A stretch of 64,000 nucleotides of DNA, taken from positions 43,679,418 to 43,743,417 of the forward strand of contig NC_133901.1 in assembly GCF_964199755.1 (NCBI RefSeq), written 5' to 3'. Of the stretch, positions 37,259 to 51,021 are shown piece by piece. Every line of letters begins with the position of its first letter. Position 1 is the stretch's first letter. Both the position numbers and the translations under genes were made by a program. This DNA is from Larus michahellis. Lineage: Eukaryota > Chordata > Aves > Charadriiformes > Laridae. The notes below the pieces were generated by a model. That model had not been told where the DNA came from and searched no databases. It was given only the letters and a program-made list of their open reading frames with translations.

Positions 37259-38766
37259 CTGCGTAGGCAGACACACAGGCTACAAAGCACGTCAAGCAAT
37301 GTCGGACCAATGTACCTGCTGGTACGCTGGGGAGATATAAAATCTCTTTCAGCCCCCTCTTGCTCTTCTAGCATGTCAGGATATATCCTTCTGATGAGCT
37401 CTGAGGGTAATGTTACAGAGAACTGCTAATATTCTGGGCTATTTTTGCAGTCCTTGTAATAAATGATGGATTAACGGGTAGTCCAGGAAGAGCCATTACA
37501 AAGGATTCGCCAGCTACACATGAGAACACCAAAACTCTGTTTTACCTTTCCTTTCACCTGTAAAGGCAGGTGCAGGTAACGCCGTGGAAGGCTGCTAGTA
37601 CACCTTAGATATCTTAATCTTGATTACTGCAAGATCCTAATGCTGCACTCCAAGAACAGCATAATGCAATATGTATGTACCATACACATGCACAGCATCT
37701 AATTATAGTAGCACTTCTTCAGATCCTGTAGGTTATTTTCCCTGGGATACTGCTTACAAATTCCCTTCCTCCTCACCACTGTCCTTTCATGCTGACAAGA
37801 GCCGACAAAAGCTCCTGCTGTGTGCAGAATGCTAATAATTGCCTGAGTTATCAATCAAAACAGATGCAGACAAAAGTAATCAGCATCATCAGAACATCTC
37901 TATGATGCGGCAAGGAAGTATTTTGAGCTCTGCCCAAATGAATGGTCCAAGGTAAGAGTTAGCTAGTGCCTGAGAATTACACTAATGCGATGTGACATTT
38001 GCTTAAAGCCAAGTCCTTCCGTTAATGAGTTTCAGAGTTCTCACAGCAAAGTCACAGCTACTGTTCAAGGTTCAGAAAATCTGCAGATGGCAGGTCAGAA
38101 TAATAGCAAAAGTAAAAAGAAATAACAGTGAAATGCCAGGGAAAAGGAAATCAGAGCAAGCGAAGTATAACTTTCTAGGGGTTTTGCATTCAAAAGAGTC
38201 TATAGGAGCGTGTCTCTGCAGACATATCTCAAGCAAGCTCTGTCACTCATCTGGACCAACACTTCATTTCAAACATGTCATCTGTCCCCATGCTTTACTG
38301 CGTAGTTTGATCAGACAGTACTTTGCATGTTGCAGCAATTCGTTTCTGTATGCAGTAAGGAGAGACTCATATCCTCCAACATCGGTCATTTAACCGAGCC
38401 ATCAGCCATTTAGAAAGCATCACATCAATTCAGGTAGCGCAAAGATCTTCAGAAGTTAGATCTCTGAGGCATCAAGCAAAATGAAAATGTGTTTATCTAA
38501 CTATTCATGACCTTTCTTAAACATTCTGTGTTTTGTCGTCTCAGATTACAGTGTTTTTCTTTGTCAGGGGCCACTACACAGTACTAGTCTCATCACGTAG
38601 TAATTTCCCAGACATAGCTGCATTCATGTTTATGGATTTAAAAATGAAATAAAATACTTAACTCAGGTCTGTGTTAGCTTGATTGATTAAGTAGAAGTGG
38701 CTGTCAAAACCACAGGCCATTCCTAGTCTGGCTGTTAAAAATTCAGCAATTCCTGAGCCCCGCTGC

Positions 38767-38785
38767 TGCCTCTCCCTGGTGGCCA
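38767..38785 (-). promoter_or_regulatory. CTCF-like motif in a GC-rich patch (candidate)
   Basis: The minus strand reads TGGCCACCAGGGAGAGGCA, which agrees with the classic 19-base vertebrate CTCF consensus at about 15 positions, including the whole TGGCCACCAGGG half. It lies in a local GC-rich patch (about 38755-38880) within AT-rich surroundings. Motif knowledge is established; occupancy is inference. Confidence 0.35.
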
Positions 38786-40229
38786 CGCTGGCCATGGCTG
38801 GCTGGACGGACCACTGCTCCCCCAACCTGTACAGCCTCTCAGGCTTCCACCTGAGTGTCCCCTGAGTCAGGGGCGAGGGATGGAAGACCAGTAATAGTCC
38901 CTGCTGATCTCAGTCCCCCTATTGCCATGACAAGTTCCTTGTCCTGCCTCAGTATCATTTGACATTAGTTTGACCACTCTTTTCTTGTTAAATGTGTAAA
39001 ATGTTTTTCAGGGCCATGTTTAGGATTAAATCCCCCCAACTTTAACGGAAACCTACAACTAACAGAAGGTTTCACATACATTTGGGTACTGCATCTCTAG
39101 AGAGCTTAAGGATTTAGCTAGACACTATAAACATATCTGAAGTCCTCTTCACATTATTGTTTATAATAGCCCCTAGTAAGCATGTAATGGAAGTTTTCTT
39201 TCCCATTTCAGATTGGATTCTTTCCCTATATAAGTAACATCACTGACATCAAGAGAGTTACTAATTGGGATAACCATCTTTTCAGCCATGGCTTGCTATT
39301 TTCATCTTCTTTCCCCTCTCTGAATTACTTATGCACCTTTGTTAGTCCAAGATCACACCCAAAAAAAAGAATGTGCGTGCACTTGCAAGTATACATATAC
39401 GCACAAATAAAAGTAAAGAAACACTACCAAAAATAGGCAGAGAATTTATATCTAAGTTCAGAGACAAAGAGTGGAAAAAATTTACACTGGACTTGCTAAC
39501 CCTAAGTGTCCTGCTTTAGTCATGACTTGTATGTAACAAATGCCAGTAAGAATACTTTGCTCTTACTGTAGAGTCACCAAGGTTTTTTTTCCACCTATGG
39601 TACACCAGCTGGCAGGAGAGTCGGAGCCTGCCAGCTGAATTGGAAGGGGGATATGAAAGACACGTACAGTGTGTCAGGCCCCAGATAACAAACACATGAA
39701 ATTTAAAGAAAAGCAAATTCATACATTTTATAAAAACTATGTGCAGCTCTCCCTAGTGCGACATGAAACTGTACATTTGCATTTTCCCATTTGCAGATAT
39801 CCTCACTTTTGCACTCATTTATCAGATACAAACAGCATATGACATGTCCAGACTGCAACAAGCTGGTCTACAGATTTTCCCAGCCTTCTGTGAAAACCTG
39901 GAACTATAAAGCACAAATCACACAAAGGCAAAAGAACCTGAGAAACCAATGCAAGGCTAAGAAAGCTGTTTAATGTGTGGTTTCCAATTCCCTGCTCTGC
40001 CTATTGGAAGGGGTCCAGCAGCTATGCCCCCTACCAAGCATTTCAGACTTGGCTGCCTTGCAGGAACATAACAGATGACTCCATTTTGCAAGGGAATGCT
40101 AAGGAAATGTCTTTATAAGCCCTGAAGCATCTTAAACACTGGGGCTCGCCTTCAGACAAGCAAGCGAAGGTCTTTCTAATTACACACCTCTCCATTTCAT
40201 CATCTCCTCCTCTCCTGTAATGAAAGAGC
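38786..40229. other. Unique non-coding stretch
   Basis: After the GC-rich patch ends near 38880 the sequence is AT-rich and featureless to my reading. No gene is supported. Confidence 0.6.
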
Positions 40230-40440
40230 GACTAGGAAATGCCCTATCCCTTTAAAGGAACATTTGCTCTTTTTATCAGGTGGATTAATGATGAATTCAT
40301 TTAATTAGTTATTCACTCAGCACTTTGAAGACCTAAAGATATAAGAGCTTAAGGAGGCTCATAATTATAAAGGATAATACCACTTTCACTCAGCTTCACA
40401 CTTGCCAAATATTTCTGCCTTAAATAGGTGCTACAGGTAC
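40230..40440. promoter_or_regulatory. Candidate conserved non-coding element (unverified)
   Basis: Dense homeodomain cores lie at 40282-40308: GGATTA, TAATGA, a TGAATTCA palindrome and TTAATTAG within 27 bases. They are followed by AT-rich, stop-laden sequence ending in TAATTATAAAGG. Composition of this kind is common in vertebrate developmental enhancers, but conservation cannot be judged from one genome. Confidence 0.25.
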
Positions 40441-43400
40441 ATGTCCTGTCCCATTTGTCCAGCCAAAATGGAAGGGTGACTTACAGTCATGCTACTGCGC
40501 ATCTTCATGGAAATCACTCTGTTTAAGATTACCTGATCTGGCTAGGGAGGGTGCAACAGGCCCAAAAGGAACTGTGGCTCTGTGTGGTGTGTCCAAGGCC
40601 ATCAGCTATGCTGTGCAGGGGAGGCCCTGGATCCTCCTTGACAGTGAAAAAGCCTGTTGTTGCATTAAACACGCAGTGTCTTGGGCAGCTCAAGGATTTG
40701 TGGCGAAGTCACCAATGGCACTTGTGGAAAATGGACAGAACGGCCCTTTTCTGAGCAATGTTAACTGAGCAAACCAAAATATGCAAAAAACCCAACAAAA
40801 CCCCAATCCTTTAAAACATTACACTTCACCTTTAAGAATAAAGCATATTTTGGTTTTACAGTAGTTCAGAACGAAACGGTAAAGCAGCATCATATTGTGC
40901 CTTAGTTTCTCAAGTTCTGCTTCAAACATTTACGCATTTTTAGTACCCAGACCATGAATTTTAATACGTCCAAGTAGGTGTGTCATTTTAGGATCATTTT
41001 AACTCTAAACTATTAGACTTAGACTATTTAAACTATAAATCTTAGATTTTGACTATCAAGTACAATCTTCAGACAAAGTGCTATTCACATATCTCATTCA
41101 GTGGGTAGTTCAAAAAATAACTTGATTTAGCTTCCAAGAGCTTCAAAATTACTTGGGCAATTTCTGGACCAACAGGAAAAAGGCAAAACTTGTCAGATAA
41201 ATGATTCATTGTGAATAATTCCCCTTGTTCTGACAGAAATACAGCAGCAAAAAAACCTCATGCAAGATAAAGAAAGCTTATGTGTTGCCCAGGTTGTGCT
41301 TTGATACGCTACACTATTTGTCTGACAGTTTTCAGGGGCACTAAATGAATTTAGAAATGGAAAGGAAAAAAGAAAGGAGGTGACTCATGACAAGTTTTGG
41401 AAGTTACAAAAAAACCCCCAAAAATAAAAAACAAAACCAAGAGAAAAATAGCTCTCTAGTGTGTGTGTAAAAGAATATCTAACTTCAAAATTACCAACCC
41501 CAAAAGAGATTAAAAATAAAGATATCTTCCTGTTATATTTTGACTATGAGAAGGCACAATTCATGACATTCTCGATTCACATTGTAATCCCAGTTTACCC
41601 TCACAATTACAGTCAGAAAATAAATTATATGTAGATAAAGTGCACATAGCTGAAAATATCCAGGGATAAGGTGATATTACTTACTGCAGTCATCGGGCAG
41701 GCTGTGGACGCAAGCCAATGATATTGCACAAAAGAAGCCTCGGTTAGTGTACAAAATCAGAACTGCCACCTTTGCTTGGGGTTTTGATAACTAGAATGAC
41801 CATCTTGGACATTTTTAGGCAGGTGCCAACTGCTCTCCCCTGTCAAGACACAAACCCTTCCGGCTGCACAACTTTAGGAGCCCCTGGGTCTCTGAATCAA
41901 CTGCAGTTAAGCAAAGTATGCCATGATCCTGACTGCTGATGTAGACACCTGTACCTCTAGAAACTCAGCCCTTCAGCACATGTATCTGGCACCTGTGGAC
42001 GAAGGGACTGTCCACTGCTGCAGAGAGCACAGTGGGACCTTCTTCCCCCTGAACACCCCACGTTCAGTTTTTCCTCTCCAGGCATCTTTTGTTCTTATAG
42101 TTCCTGCTCCTCTTCTCCAGCAGTCAGTTGTTAGAGGGCCTGAGGTGTATTTTTTCCTGTTTGGTACCTCTCTTATGACTGTAGCTCAAGTCTTTATATA
42201 AGTGGTAGATAAAACCAACAGAAACAAAACTTGCTCTAACGTCTGAGGATATTTATAAGGGGATATATTGGAAAAAGACAGTCTATTGCAGCTTCCTTAC
42301 TCAGTGCCATGTCATTAGACAATCACAGTGTGTAGGCCCACTGATGTGACATGAAAATTTTACTGAATTTTCCCAGGTGTTTCTGAAAGCCTACTCCAAT
42401 GAGAGCTGAGCTAGCCCCACCACTGGCGCCCTCAACTCCTCTCTCTTCTCTTCCTGTCCCTAAAAAGGGAAAAATGCAAGCACAAACAACTCCTTTCCAG
42501 TTACTTTTCAAGGGAAGGGGCTCCTTAGAGACCACAGAGACCATTCTAGCCATTTGCAAACTTACATATCAGCACCTTCTGGCTTCTCAGAGCCCATCTC
42601 TCCTGAAGATCAGGAATTCCCCATTTTTTCCTGCCTTAAAAAAACCTCCACATGCTTAAATTTAAACATATGCATTCATCCTATTTTACTTCATATACTT
42701 AATTGCCCAACGAGGTTAGAAAAACAGATAATGCTGAATGAGATACGTTCATTGAAGTGTTTTAAAGTACAAGTCACATGCTTTGTTTACGTAGATCCTC
42801 ACAGATTTTGCTTCCAATAAAGAGACGCTTTCCCGTTTTACACAAACCAAGCGCAAGTCCCCAGGTCACATGAAACATGCCAGTGACTGACATTTCAGGA
42901 GGGTTAAACCACTATTAACATGCATAGCTCAGCCTAGCACAAAATGGTAAGCATGATATAATTATTGAAACAGTCTAGGAACTACAAAACATCATTAAAC
43001 TAGAACAAGCATTACATTCCCCAATTTTCTGCTTTTTGTTACAGGATGTTACTTTCCTTCAAAGTTGAAAAGTGTGGTAGCTCTTTGAAGTCCTGACAGT
43101 CATTATTCTTAAAAATTCTCTGTTCCCTTTTCTAATTGCTTTTTTATTCATGAAAAGTCAATTAAAACCCCGTAGATCGCATTACTAGTATTTCTAGTTT
43201 ATCTGTCCAGTACAGGGAAACTGTTTGGATATTGTGTCACTCTCTTTTATTATTTGCCTGCCATCCATTGTTCAAACAATAAAGTCTGTTAATCCCAACA
43301 ATTCAAAGGAGCAACAACTGTGGTTATCAATTTTTCTGTCCTTATCATCCCACCTCAGCTTTTATGTATCATTAAATCTTCTACATCTTTAATGTGTAGG

Positions 43401-45700
43401 CACACTATTACAGATCAACTACAAGTATAAACGTAATGCTTCTGAAATAAAAGCATTATAGCAGCTGTTCCCTACAAAGTTTTTTTTTTCTAATGTAAAG
43501 CTGGAAAATTTTTGAGGAGAACAGAATTTTCATCTCAATACTTTCTGATAGTCAAAACAGTATAATTTTGTTAGAGGTCTCATGTGAAACATTCATCAGC
43601 TTCTCCATGAACAAGCGAAAGAAGAATTCAAACCTAGGTATTTAATAAATCCTCTCATTTTTTTATTCATGATTTTCTTTCTGTGAGATGTGCAGTCATT
43701 AAAAAAAATATAAAATCCTAAAATAATTTTTAAAACTTTGACTTTGTACATAGATACAATTATTGATTCCATGACTGTTTAATTGCTGAAGAATTTTTTT
43801 TAAAAAGACATTAAAGTATTGCCAAAACCCATGGTTTTGATGAGGCTGTTCCTGCCAGGTGGTTATGAGCACGTAAAGGAAGCTGATAAAAGCATTTTCC
43901 CAGTTTACTTCCCAGTTTAATTGGGACAACAAACTTGATCTAGAAGCAAAATGAAATTAATTTCTGCCAAAAGGAGTTCATGATCTATGGCTCTGTCTAT
44001 TTAGAAACATTACCTACAAATTTTAAGAAGTTTTAAGACACAAGGCTTAATAAAGTAATTCCTCTAAACATTTCATTATTGAAAACGGTACATTCAACAT
44101 CATTAGCAAATGTAGTGAACACATGAAAAGATATTTTCAAAATGAAACCTAATGGTTTTCTGATTCCAACTTCAAAATTTGTATCAGTTTCATTTGAAAT
44201 AAAATAAACACCATTAAAGCACACCATATAAAGAAATACTATGTTGCAAGCTGAATGAAGTTTAGCTTTTTGTTTCAATGAAAAATATTGAAACATTTTT
44301 CATGTGGAAAAGGTTTGAAAATATTCCTTGATATTTTCTGAAAGAGCATCTATTATTCAGACAGAAACACAATGAATTTTCTCAGGTTTAGGTAGCCTCA
44401 AGTGAACGTGAACACCCCTACAGTACAAGTTAGCAAATAAAGAAAACATGACTGAAAGGAGGAGATAGACAATTATTTTCCCACCAAAATAAATTGCAAA
44501 AAGTTTACTCTAAAACATTTTTAGGACATAGGAGGCAAACAGGGACTATCTCTACTTTCAGATACAATTAATTGTTTCCACTAATAGAGGAAGGGAGGAA
44601 GAAATTTCCTTTTTATTTCTTTAGAAAGTAGGGTTTGCATGTTGTTTTCCATTTTAAAAGTGATCTACTTCAAGAAAAGAGGAAAAAAATGGCACTACTA
44701 CATACTAGCTTTCACACTTTCCATAGCAACGAAGCAATACGGTACCTTTTGGGAAGACAGATAGTGATGGTATCAGCTCCATGCTGAGAAGGGCTTTTCC
44801 ACAGAGGCCTCTCAGGACAAACATATCACACGAGGCAGAAAAGAGGCCAAAGCCCCACTGCAGGTGGTTTCAGTTCTGCAAGCACGAATTTCTGCCAGCA
44901 GTCAAGTTTTGCTACAGGTGAAACCCCTTGAAGAATACCAGGCTTCCCAGGGTGCTCTCTGACCACCTCATTTTAGCACAGGTATCTGTAATTAAAACAA
45001 GGACAATTAGAAGACCCGCTTAGGATGTGACCTAATTCCTCCTCCACCAAGAGCTGATGTAAAGGCCTGGGCATCTGCTGCCTCCCAGCAGCTCAGCAAC
45101 ACTGATGTCAAAACCAAGATGCTAGTGTGAAGAAGCAGGAATGTGATAATCAATTTGAATTACTGCCTAAAGCTTGTCATTTCTACTCCCGATCTTGCAG
45201 AGAAATCCATGTAGTCAGAGTTCACACCTTAAGGGGAGCTCGTTGCAGGAGTGAATGAATTCCTGCCGTTCTCTGTTTTCTAAACCCCGGTGAGTTACAT
45301 CTTTCCTTTTATTCATATCTCTAGAGACTCTCTCTTTTTGCCAGCTCTCTTCAACGATACATTTTAAGACATCCAAGCAAGCATCCATGCTTTCTTCCAA
45401 CCCTACTTAAAGGCAGATGCTGCCTATAAATTAACCTCTTGTGCAGGGAAGGTGTTTGCGAGCGTTTCCTCTTCTGCAGGATAGCTGCAGCCCCCAGCCC
45501 GGCGCTGCAAGGAGCCTGCTGCGGCACTGCCCTGCCCTGCCCTGCCTGGGAGGCTCAGGCGGCCGTGCCAGGCTTACAGAGCAGTGCGCAGCAAAGTACA
45601 GAGATACACAGCTTTCTATTCAGTAGGGGCTTCTATACTGCAGCAACAAGCTCTATTTGCAAGTTAGACTATGCTCTCTGGGTTGTGCGTTTTACTACCT
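40441..45700. other. Unique AT-rich non-coding stretch
   Basis: No gene or interspersed repeat is recognised. A/C-rich patches occur at 40785-40806 and 41408-41439. 42900-44700 is especially AT-rich with many stops. Around 45450-45600 there is a GC-rich patch with about three CCCTG units (45530-45545); it lacks the size and CpG density of a promoter island. Confidence 0.6.
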
Positions 45701-45719
45701 TTTTGTTGTTGTTGTTTTA
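45701..45719 (+). repeat. Short (TTG)n microsatellite
   Basis: A T run leads into four TTG-type units. Minor low-complexity feature. Confidence 0.65.
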
Positions 45720-48700
45720 CTCCCACAGACAATCTGGAAAACGATGGGGGAATTTCCTCCAGCCTGTGCAATATTTAGGGCTCCTGTGTGCTGGTGACAT
45801 CAGCTGCTAGCTCAGGCCGCCTAATTTTGTGCTGCATAATGACCTTACAGCAGAGGAATGGGATCCACTCAGAATTCCTTGTAGTGCTCTTACAAATTTC
45901 ATTTGCTTGTAAATTTAGGCAAGCAGCGGATGTACTAGATGCCAAAGTGCTCTGTGCCACTGCGTATCTGCTCTACAATCAACAGCAGAGGTGTCCGTTT
46001 CTGCTTGCCCAGGCCCAGTGAAAAAAGAGAAATCAAATGTGTTTTTGCCATTATCCCCTCCAGCTCTCCCCCCAGTCATTAAACAAATGTCACTTTTAGT
46101 CACAAAACAGACACAAACCACAGGTGTGGCAGTTTTGCAGTTTGTAAAAAAGCAGTTTAGCAGCCATCCCTTGGAATAGCCTGGCATGAGTAAACAAGCC
46201 AGCTGTTTCGATGATTGTTTTTGGTTCCCTACAAAACCTAGTTTGCTGGGTCGGCAAAATCTGCATGTCACCTATCTCTGACATGCTTTTTCTTTCCTTC
46301 ATGGCTTTTCAATGGGGGAATACTTCCCCTAGAATTGCAAAATGTGGATTCACACAGAAAGCACAGGAATGGTTAGTTTAATGCCTTTACTCAGCTGCAT
46401 AAGGGAACCTGAACCTCCCTCACCTTCACCTGTGTTTTCACCAATACCTGTGACAACACCAACCCCTCCCGACAGGCTGAACAGCAAAGGGGGAGGTTTC
46501 TGCTGTTCCCATGCCAAGGGATGGGCAGGAGAAGGCAGATGTTTAGCCTTAAGGTGCTAGGCACGCTCTCCCCAGCGCGGGGCGAGCAGCCAGCACTCCC
46601 CTGCAGCTCTGCGTCCCAAACAGGGTGTTCACACCGCACACAGGAGGTGGTGAGAGGGGTCCTGGGCTTGCCCACAAGCTCCTGCAAAGCAGGGCTCTTT
46701 TTTTAGGACAGCAAAGTAAATGCCCTACTTAGCTACAGTTAGCCACACCTCTTAGTGGAAAGGAGCACTAACACAGGCACCCACGTACACGCCAGCACAG
46801 AGCAAACGCGGGACATCCTGGTTCCAGGGTGGGATGTGCATTTGATGCTTCCACAGAGCTGCGATCTTTTCTTCTGACACTCTACAAGCCTTGGGGCACT
46901 GTGCAAAACGATCTGCTCCCTCTGAAAGCATGCAGGGGAGCCAGTGCTGTGCCCCACTAAGAGACGTAGGGTCCCAGCTCCCACTTAGCTCAAACCCCAG
47001 TGACAACTAAGAGCTTCAACAGCTGTCTTTGAGGGAGGTAAAACATTGCACGTTGCTCTTGCCTGTCAGTCACCAGAAGACAGGAGGAGCCGGGAGCCAG
47101 AAGTTTCCTCCTGCCCATGTTTCATACCATTTTTTCTTCCAATCTTGCTCCCTTGCCCATGGATCAATAGCCCTCACACTTATTTATACCCAAGGAGGAA
47201 TGCTGGTTTTATAGAGTTTGTTGGAAACCAGTTCTATTAGTATCTTAGGGACATTAAATCCTACGCATTTCTACTATGCTAGGACCTTCAGAGAAGCAAC
47301 TCTACTTGTTAGTGTTGGCTGTGCCTTCAGCTTCCCCATTATCAAGTAGGAGACTGATTAGCACAAATTTTTGTCACTTTGCAAAATTCATAGGTTTCAC
47401 AGATCACAACAGTTTATTCTATTAGATATCAGTACTCTAACCTTTCCATTACAGCCTAAAGGACAGGCTTTACGAAGCCACAATAAAGATGTATGACAGC
47501 TACATTTGTTACTGTAGCTGAGATTTGGAGGAGAGAGCTTTATTTGTTATAAAATGGCATCCACAGAAGAACCACAATAAACTAGATGTGTTCTTGAAGA
47601 CAGATGCAAATATAGATAAGGATATATTCTATCAAAAAGATCCTCTGATGAAGTCAGTAAAGATGGTATCAGGCAGAGGAGAACTTGTGCTTTTGTGTTG
47701 AAGAGATGAGTAAGGAATTCATAGATCAGGCAAATGAGGAACAAATAACGATGAGTCCAGCTGGGAGCTGCAAAGAGCAGTCATTATGGAAATGGTCTCT
47801 TCTTGGGTCTCAGTCGAGGTCATAACAATATCTGCTTTACATCTCCTGAGCTTAAGAAACACATCAGTGACTACTTCCTTGCAGGCAGGACCAGCTACAA
47901 TACCTAAAGCAAAATGGTGTGAGAAGAGAAAAGAAGAACCAGGAGTGAGACTGGTTCAGAAAGCCTTCTGGAGTAGGAGGCACTGGGCGGAAAGCCCCAG
48001 GTGGTATGCACTGTCCTGGGAAAAGATCAGGTGGGCAACAGAGAAAAGTGTTTGGGGGTGGGCTGTACAGTCACATCACTGTCTCATACTCCCTGTGAAG
48101 TGCCAGCCCAGCCTTCCTGGAGAAGGAAAACTGCTGCTTTCTGCAGAGAGAATAAAAACTTCTGTGCAATTCTCAAGTCTTAAAACTCTGACCCCATCCT
48201 AGACATGCCTGGAAAGTTCAGTCTCCGAGTCTTTTTAAACCTCGGCTGTTCTATGGAAACAATGATGTGTCTTATGGGTGCCACAAACAAGTGTGGCTTG
48301 TGCAATACAACTCTGTCCAAATGAAGCTGGAGGACATAACTCATTTCAGCCAATGAACACCTGCAAAGTTATGTCTGCTATGGTGTTGGCACTAATCTGA
48401 GCTGGTTTTTTAACTGGTGACCTACAGGTGAAAAGCTCGTCATTCTCCTACTCTGAGCTATCCATTTGCTCAGATTCAATATTTTATGTTCCCTGTGGTG
48501 TTGGCGTTCATGCAATATTTAATGGATGTGTACAGTGCTTTGTGGATCACAGGGTATCACGTATTTCCACAGACATAATGTAAACCATGACCACATGAAA
48601 GATCTAATGCCATGCCTGTAAAATGCATTTTTTTATTGCATGTAAACATGAGCCTTATGTAATTAGTTATAAAACAACATGCCCTATTGCAGGCAGGCTA

Positions 48701-49855
48701 AGATAGTGCTGCAACCCCTTTGAAGCATTTAGTGCAGTTTAAATCTATGTGAGTGCTGTGGAGTCACCATCCCCAAACTGGTAGGTCATTGCTTGACATT
48801 TTGTTTAAATCTTACATATCAAGAAGGGACTTGCAATGGGTCACAACAACATCCGTTGCTAGCTGACAAGAAAGGGAGTAACAACTCCAGTTGTATTATG
48901 GGCACATTTTTATCACAAATCAAGTACACTATGGTTCCCATTCACGGAATTCAGCCATTGACCTCAAGTTGAAGCAGAATCAGGAAATGCAGATTTGTAG
49001 GAGAAGACAAAATCTCTCCAAAAGCAATTTTATGATGCTGTGATTATTCCTTCCTGATACTATTCCCTTTGTGATTATGATCATCACTAGCTCCGGGCAG
49101 CTGAAACAGGATTTGTTCAACATCTTCTACTGGAACCACTTTTGGAGGAAAGGTGGGGCTTTGATTAAATCTTTTATTTTATTGTATTGAAAAGCATGTG
49201 CTTCTATGGAAAGTTTAGTTTCCAGTGAAAGCTATTTTTCCCAAACCAAATTTTTTTCAACCAGACCCTTTCAACTTTTTGGTGTTGCAGTCTTGGTTGG
49301 GTGTGACCAAACCAAGGTACCACATTTATCCAGTGAAATTAAAGTAAAAATTTCTGTTAGTATGTGCAAAAAGATGTTTGTTTTCTGTTACCGTAGAGAG
49401 AAAAAAACCCAAACATGCACAGCCTGGACACATTTCATTCTTTTCTATGGGGCACTGTCAGAAGATAGTCCTCCTGCTGACATATCTTTTCCTGTATCTA
49501 TGTTTGTGCTTGGTTTTGTGTTTCACTGGTCTTAATTTTTTAATTAACCATAAAATTTACATGTGTTTTTTTAGCAAGAACAATTTGGTTGTGGCTTCCA
49601 GGACAGATGCCCTATGACTATCATCATGAAATAAAGAAAAAGAGAATTATTTTTTATTTTCTTATAAATAGCGCTAGTGCCTGGGTAATGGAAACATACA
49701 GCTCCACGGTGAGGCATGCGTAGCCTCACATACATAGCATCACAGAGACGGGATTCAGAGAGTTTGTGTGAATCATCGATATGGGTCAGTCATGGGGGAT
49801 GCGTTGGTAATGCTGACAAGAGGCTGCCCACAAATGCTGCTTGTACCACCTGGCT
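45720..49855. other. Unique non-coding stretch
   Basis: No gene is supported. A 138-codon plus-strand frame (47786-48202) and overlapping frames at 45915-46700 on both strands lack recognisable domains and fall in GC-richer segments, where chance frames are expected. Confidence 0.6.
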
Positions 49856-49885
49856 GGGCAGGGATGAAATGGGGGTGGCGGGGGG
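49856..49885 (+). other. G-quadruplex motif (plus strand)
   Basis: G runs of 3, 3, 5 and 6 are separated by loops of 2, 7 and 4 bases, which fits the standard G4 rule. No gene start is visible nearby. Confidence 0.65.
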
Positions 49886-50996
49886 ACGGACAAATAATGT
49901 CAAGGAATAGAAGGGAAGAGCTACAGCTGCTTTACTGTTGTCCCTGCAAATCCACCCTTCACACTACTCCCCAGACCAACAGAGTAGCTGTAATTGAAAT
50001 TAATTTGTCACCTTGGTTCAGTTCAGTATGCCAAAAAAAGCTGTTCTCAGTCCTAAGTACTGACAGGTGCTTACTACAGTGAAAGAGTACATTATAGGCA
50101 AGAGGGCAACCAGGGCAGAATCAATTGCTCTGTTTCTCTGGACTGAAGGAACAAAATCCTCTCTTCCAGCAAGATTTAGCCCTCCATGGGTAACATTTTA
50201 CTCCTTGTGCTCCATGCAGAGAAAATATGAAGCAACATTAATTCTCCCTGCTGCTTTATCTACAGGCAGACTCCATTTTCAAACCGCAAAGCAGCACACA
50301 AAAGAAAAAATAGTGAGCATCAAAACCTTTGGAGTTAGTAAAGAACATGGTGGCAGAAAGAAAGGAAGAAATCAAAATCTTCATTACATCCCATTTTGAC
50401 CAAAAAACCGTAACACTGGTTGCCAGAAAAAAGAAACAAAAACACCTCACCAAAGAAAAAACCACTGGCTTGATACAGACAGAGAAAGAACTGCCCACAG
50501 CATGCACGCTGTAACAAACCCAGGTTTTATACAGTGCAGGAACATTAATAGTACACTTAGTGAAAATGTATACATTGCATTTGGCCACAGTATTTTCTGC
50601 TGTACATGACAGGGTACTAATCTACCTCTTGTAACAGCGAGTGCTAAACACAGAAGATTTTGTCACCCAAATCAACTGCAATAGCTAATAACACAGCAGA
50701 AGTATGACTACTGATGCAAATCTTAACTGTAAAAAGCTATTTGCAATCTGCAACAGAGAGTGAAGCACAGAAGAGCTAACAAGGGTCATTACTGGGATGT
50801 CATGCTACCCATCTTCCAATCTTCTCACAAACCTTTCTCAGCCAGGTTTTTTATTAGACAGCTGGCTCATCTGGCAGGCTAAACCACAATTCAGCTCCTG
50901 CTTTCTGTATGGTGAGTTCAGATCCTGGTTTACTTTATGGAAACTCTTTCTGAGGATCTTTACAAAGCGAATAAGCACACAATCCCCCACAACCTT
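49886..50996. other. Unique non-coding stretch between two G4 motifs
   Basis: Ordinary unique sequence. A run of opposing 60-110 codon frames at 50067-50588 on both strands is A-rich and unrecognised. Confidence 0.6.
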
Positions 50997-51021
50997 CCCA
51001 CAGCCCAGCCCTGCCCAGCCC
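50997..51021 (-). other. G-quadruplex motif (minus strand)
   Basis: Five CCC runs are separated by 4, 2, 2 and 2 bases, giving five GGG runs on the minus strand, one more than needed. The plus strand could form an i-motif. It is the second-strongest G4 candidate in the window. Confidence 0.7.

Larger units (their letters stand above)
34318..38766. other. Unique non-coding stretch
   Basis: No gene is supported. It holds a GC-rich 9-bp hairpin (34755-34780), A/C-rich patches at 34834-34857 and 35178-35200, and a 27-base all-purine tract (37232-37258). A small GC-richer patch at about 36370-36500 has a few CpGs but is far too short for a CpG island. Confidence 0.6.

Noticed and set aside
45460..45600. 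GC-rich patch as a CpG-island promoter
   Set aside because: Only about 140 bases with few CpGs. No TATA or initiator arrangement and no downstream exon is visible.
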